From assembly GCA_038199755.1 (NCBI GenBank), contig JBBPYR010000072.1, positions 1-8,161 of the forward strand: DNA of 8,161 nucleotides, given 5' to 3'. This document shows, piece by piece, positions 5,345 through 8,161 of the stretch. The notes below the pieces were generated by a model, which ran no database searches, had not been told where the DNA came from, and saw nothing but the letters and a program-made list of their open reading frames with translations. The first letter of the stretch is position 1, and every line of letters begins with the position of its first letter. The DNA is from JBBPYR01 sp038199755. Lineage in GTDB: Bacteria; Chloroflexota; Ktedonobacteria; Ktedonobacterales; Ktedonobacteraceae. Both the position numbers and the translations under genes were made by a program.

Positions 5345-7265
5345 GTTAAACATCAAAGATTTCGCCATCATTGAGAGCCTGCACCTGCGCCTCAATCGTC
5401 TTTTTAATGTCTTCACCGGCGAAACAGGTGCAGGCAAATCGATTATCATTGATGCAGTGAACGCACTTCTCGGCGGCAAAATCGGGGCCGATTTTGTGCG
5501 CGCAGGCTGTGAGCGTGCTAGCGTGGAAGGCGTCTTCTCTATTGAAGCGTTGCCGCCGATTGAGTCGGAGCCCGACCTCATCCAGCATTCTGCCAACGGT
5601 GTTCATAGCAATAATCATGCGGCAGGAACGCTCTTTGAGAGCCTTGAAGCCACCCCTGTGCAACAGACGAACAGGCCCGACGCCAACAGTGCGGACGCTC
5701 GTGTTGCCCTCGCCACCCTGCTCAACGAGTATGGCATCGTACCGGAAGATGGGCAACTCATTCTCTCACGCGACATCTCCCGTTCGGGCCGCACGGTAGC
5801 CCGCGTCAATGGGCGTGTCGTGACACAGCAAATTCTGCAACAGATCGCCAGTTGGCTCGTCGATATTCACGGGCAGAGCGAACATATGAGCTTGCTGCGA
5901 CCAGAGCAGCATATCAACTTCCTTGACCGTTACGCCGAAACAGTCACGCAACGTGAACAACTGACGGCCAAAGTCAGCGAATGGCGTAACGCCCGCAAGA
6001 CGCTACAATCCTTGCAGCAAAATGAGCGTGAGCAAGAGCGACGCGCTGAATTTTTGCGCTTCGAGATTGATGAAATTGATAAGGCGAATCTGCAACCCAA
6101 TGAGATAGAAGAGCTTGAGGCTGAACGTAAAGTATTGAGCAATGCCGAACGATTGCGCGAACTTTGCACCATTATCTATACAGCCATTAAAGGTGCTGAC
6201 CTGGGTGATAGCGATGAGTTCAAGCCAGCTCTGGATCAACTTCGCGTCGCACAGCGCAGCATGAGTGAACTGACACGCCTGGATAGCAGCCTCGAAGAAC
6301 ATGCCGATGCGCTCTCCGAAGCCATCTATCAGCTTGAGGATGTAGCCGCCAACATCAGTAGCTACGAAACCGATATCGAGGATAATCCACACCGCCTCGC
6401 CGATATTGAAGAACGCCTGGATCAGATCACAAAATTACGTCGCAAATATGGTCATACCATTGCCGATATTTTAGCGCACGCCACTAAATCACAGGCTGAA
6501 TTAGATACTATCATCCATCGTGACGAACTGGTCGCGCAATTGCAGCAGCAGGATGGACAATTTCGCCGCGAGATTGGCGTGCTGGCCGAGCAACTCTCCG
6601 CTGTACGCAAAGAGGCCGCACTGCGGCTGGCGACGGCGATGGAAGAACAACTCAACGACCTCAATATGCGTCGTGCCCGTTTCCAAGTCGAGATCAAACA
6701 AATTGCCGATGAGAACGGAGTGCCCGCGCATGTCGACGACCAGCCAGAGCGCACTTACGCTTGCGACGCCACCGGCATTGATCGCGTCGAGTTCCTGATC
6801 GCTCCCAACCCTGGTGAGCCATTCAAGCCGCTCACTAAAATCGCTTCTGGCGGTGAAACATCGCGCCTCATGCTGGCCCTCAAAACCATTCTCGCGGGGG
6901 CGGATGCGACGCCAACCTTAATCTTTGACGAGATAGACGCGGGCATTAGCGGACGCAGCGGGCAAGTGGTCGGGGAGAAGTTGTGGCAATTGACGCGCAA
7001 CCATCAAATCATTTGTGTAACACATTTACCACAGATCGCCGCCTTCGCTGATACTCACTATAATGTCAATAAACAGGTCTTCGATAATCGCACGCTTACC
7101 CTTGTGAATGAACTGCGACCAGAGCAACGTGTGCGTGAAATCGCCCACATCATGGGTGGCAACGTCACCGAATTCTCACAGAAGAGTGCCGAAGAATTAC
7201 TGTCACGCTCCTATCTGTGGAAAGAAAACTGGACGCATCACAGCAATGCCAGTAGCGCGAATTAG
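5334..7265 (+). CDS. recN: DNA repair protein RecN
   Basis: RecN is an SMC-like ATPase that gathers at double-strand breaks and helps recombinational repair with RecA. The 643-residue product has the N-terminal ATPase half with Walker A GETGAGKS (29-36) and the family motif DIHGQSEH (177-184). A long, heavily charged coiled-coil region follows (roughly 195-450). The C-terminal ATPase half has the ABC signature ASGGE (504-508), Walker B IFDE (Asp532, Glu533), the D-loop region AGISGRSG and the switch His564 in VTHLPQIA. All ATPase residues are present. It is longer than typical RecN (about 550-580); most of the excess is a Ser/Asn/Pro-rich segment at about residues 75-121, between the first ATPase strands and the LSRDISRSGR element, which reads as a flexible insertion. 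The ATG lies inside the end of nadK in a different frame, with only a weak GAAAG ahead of it, so translational coupling to nadK is likely. No SOS-type LexA box was seen upstream. Confidence 0.96.
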   Translation: MLLELNIKDFAIIESLHLRLNRLFNVFTGETGAGKSIIIDAVNALLGGKIGADFVRAGCERASVEGVFSIEALPPIESEPDLIQHSANGVHSNNHAAGTLFESLEATPVQQTNRPDANSADARVALATLLNEYGIVPEDGQLILSRDISRSGRTVARVNGRVVTQQILQQIASWLVDIHGQSEHMSLLRPEQHINFLDRYAETVTQREQLTAKVSEWRNARKTLQSLQQNEREQERRAEFLRFEIDEIDKANLQPNEIEELEAERKVLSNAERLRELCTIIYTAIKGADLGDSDEFKPALDQLRVAQRSMSELTRLDSSLEEHADALSEAIYQLEDVAANISSYETDIEDNPHRLADIEERLDQITKLRRKYGHTIADILAHATKSQAELDTIIHRDELVAQLQQQDGQFRREIGVLAEQLSAVRKEAALRLATAMEEQLNDLNMRRARFQVEIKQIADENGVPAHVDDQPERTYACDATGIDRVEFLIAPNPGEPFKPLTKIASGGETSRLMLALKTILAGADATPTLIFDEIDAGISGRSGQVVGEKLWQLTRNHQIICVTHLPQIAAFADTHYNVNKQVFDNRTLTLVNELRPEQRVREIAHIMGGNVTEFSQKSAEELLSRSYLWKENWTHHSNASSAN

Positions 7266-7290
7266 TAGGGGCGAGATTTATCGCGCCCTA
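7266..7290. repeat. Miniature palindromic repeat directly after recN
   Basis: Starting at the base after the recN stop, TAGGGGCGA (7266-7274) pairs with TCGCGCCCTA (7281-7290): nine pairs with one bulged G and a six-base loop GATTTA. The sequence GTAGGGGCGAGATTTATCGC shares the GTAGGG, TTTA and CGCG blocks with the repeats at 485-560 and 4239-4265, in the same orientation. No T run follows, so it is not a clear terminator, and transcription may continue into the next gene. Confidence 0.6.
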
Positions 7291-7299
7291 TAGCCCTAG

Positions 7300-7304
7300 A
7301 AGGA
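7300..7304 (+). promoter_or_regulatory. Ribosome binding site of the renalase-like gene
   Basis: AAGGA (7300-7304) lies seven bases before ATG 7312, fixing the start of the downstream oxidoreductase. No promoter was recognised in the 46-bp gap after recN. Confidence 0.65.
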
Positions 7305-7311
7305 ACTCATC

Positions 7312-8161
7312 ATGCCCACAGTTGCCATTATTGGTGCGGGAAGTAGCGGACTCGCAGCGGCCCATGTCTTCCGCGCTGCTGGTCACAGCGTCACGATCTT
7401 TGAGAAAAGTCGCGGCGTGGGTGGTCGTGCGGCGACCCGCCAGCGTGAAGGCTTTATCTATGATCACGGGGCACAATACATCAAAGATGCCAATAGCGCG
7501 GGTGCCATCAGCCACGCGTTGATTACTGAGCGTTTTCGTACAACGGACCTGCTTGATATTGGTAAGCCTGTCTGGACCTTTGATCACGCTGGACATATTC
7601 AGGAAGGTGATCCGCAGCAGAACGCGGAGCCGAAGTGGTCCTATCGTAACGGCATGACATCGCTGGCAAAACGCATGGCGGAAGGGCTCACGATTCACTT
7701 TAACACTTGTGTTGGACTGCTGCAACAAACGCATCAAGGCTGGGTCTTATTCGATAGCGACGGTCTCGCACTTGGCGAATTTGCCCAACTGCTCATCACC
7801 ATTCCCATCCCACAGGCACTGACACTTGTTGAGCACAGTCTGTTTGTAGACAACATCCAAGGGAGTATCCAGCAGGTATTAGGGGCAGCACGCTATAATC
7901 CGCTGCTTTCGGTCATGCTCGGCTATCGTCCGACACCGCGCAAACGTCCCTACTATGCCCTTGTCAACAACGACAAAGCACACCCCATCTCCTGGCTTGC
8001 CTGGGAACACGAGAAGACACCTGAACGGACACCGCAAGGAACAGGGCTATTGATCGCGCAGATGGCACCACAATATAGCAAGGATCACTGGAAGCTGCCC
8101 GACGAGCAAGCCGTTGTGCGTGATGTCGCGTCACTTGTCGCCGCGTTGCTTGAAGAAGCAC
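7312..8161 (+). CDS. Renalase-like FAD-dependent oxidoreductase, 3' end outside window
   Basis: The frame is open from ATG 7312 to the window end, giving 283 residues of a protein that is usually about 320-350 long in this family, so the C-terminus is missing. The N-terminus is a classic FAD-binding Rossmann fold: VAIIGAGSSGLAAA (GxGxxG at 8-13), the ribose-binding acidic residue Glu31 in FEKSRG, then GVGGRAATR (35-43) and DHGAQYI (51-57). The DxGAQYI element, the later RNGMTSLAKRM segment and the LLITIPIPQAL strand follow the order seen in renalase and its bacterial relatives (NAD/FAD-dependent amine-oxidase-like group). Characterised renalases use oxygen to convert 2- or 6-dihydro isomers of NAD(P)H back to NAD(P)+. 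Whether this one does so is inference, and other flavin amine oxidases remain possible. It has its own Shine-Dalgarno, starts 46 bp after recN and may belong to the nadK-recN transcript. No signal peptide is seen; the protein is probably cytosolic. Confidence 0.85.
   Translation, partial: MPTVAIIGAGSSGLAAAHVFRAAGHSVTIFEKSRGVGGRAATRQREGFIYDHGAQYIKDANSAGAISHALITERFRTTDLLDIGKPVWTFDHAGHIQEGDPQQNAEPKWSYRNGMTSLAKRMAEGLTIHFNTCVGLLQQTHQGWVLFDSDGLALGEFAQLLITIPIPQALTLVEHSLFVDNIQGSIQQVLGAARYNPLLSVMLGYRPTPRKRPYYALVNNDKAHPISWLAWEHEKTPERTPQGTGLLIAQMAPQYSKDHWKLPDEQAVVRDVASLVAALLEEA

Noticed and set aside
1..8161. A novel defence or mobile system
   Set aside because: All substantial frames are well-known housekeeping or metabolic families with intact motifs, apart from one decayed transporter; no transposase, integrase, nuclease-toxin pair or repeat array was found.

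Overview
The window reads as ordinary chromosomal sequence from a free-living bacterium with medium GC content (my impression is a little above 50 %). Protein style, the mixture of GTG, TTG and ATG starts, and the recurring GTAGGG...CCCTAC-type palindromic intergenic repeats suggest a member of the Chloroflexota, possibly the Ktedonobacteria. This placement is inference from memory of such genomes and cannot be proved from 8 kb. All supported genes are on the + strand.

Layout. Positions 2-332 hold the 3' end of a DHA2-type major facilitator (drug efflux) gene that appears broken: the first part is in one frame and the last part in another, and a stretch of the usual protein is missing between them. 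Positions 333-731 are non-coding and contain a 76-bp near-perfect palindrome (485-560), a second short hairpin, a good sigma70-like promoter (613-641) and a leader hairpin (679-705). Positions 732-4232 encode Mfd, the transcription-repair coupling factor; I place its start at GTG 732 rather than at the upstream in-frame ATG 606. The 215-bp gap 4233-4447 carries a half-copy of the palindromic repeat, a promoter (4294-4322) and two leader hairpins. NAD kinase (4448-5344, TTG start) overlaps recN (5334-7265) by 11 bp, so these two are almost certainly co-transcribed and probably translationally coupled. After a third, miniature copy of the repeat (7266-7290), a renalase-like FAD oxidoreductase starts at 7312 and runs off the window end.

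How the genes fit together. Mfd removes RNA polymerase stalled at DNA lesions and recruits nucleotide-excision repair. RecN is an SMC-like ATPase for double-strand-break repair. NAD kinase makes NADP+. The renalase-like enzyme belongs to a family in which characterised members oxidise wrongly reduced NAD(P)H isomers, so the nadK-recN-renalase run combines nicotinamide-dinucleotide metabolism with genome repair. No CRISPR array, transposase, rRNA, tRNA, phage gene or recognisable defence system is present. I found no evidence of a wholly new system; the points most worth a second look are the palindromic repeat family, the mfd start and leader, the repeated TES tail of NadK, the RecN insertion, and the nadK/renalase neighbourhood.
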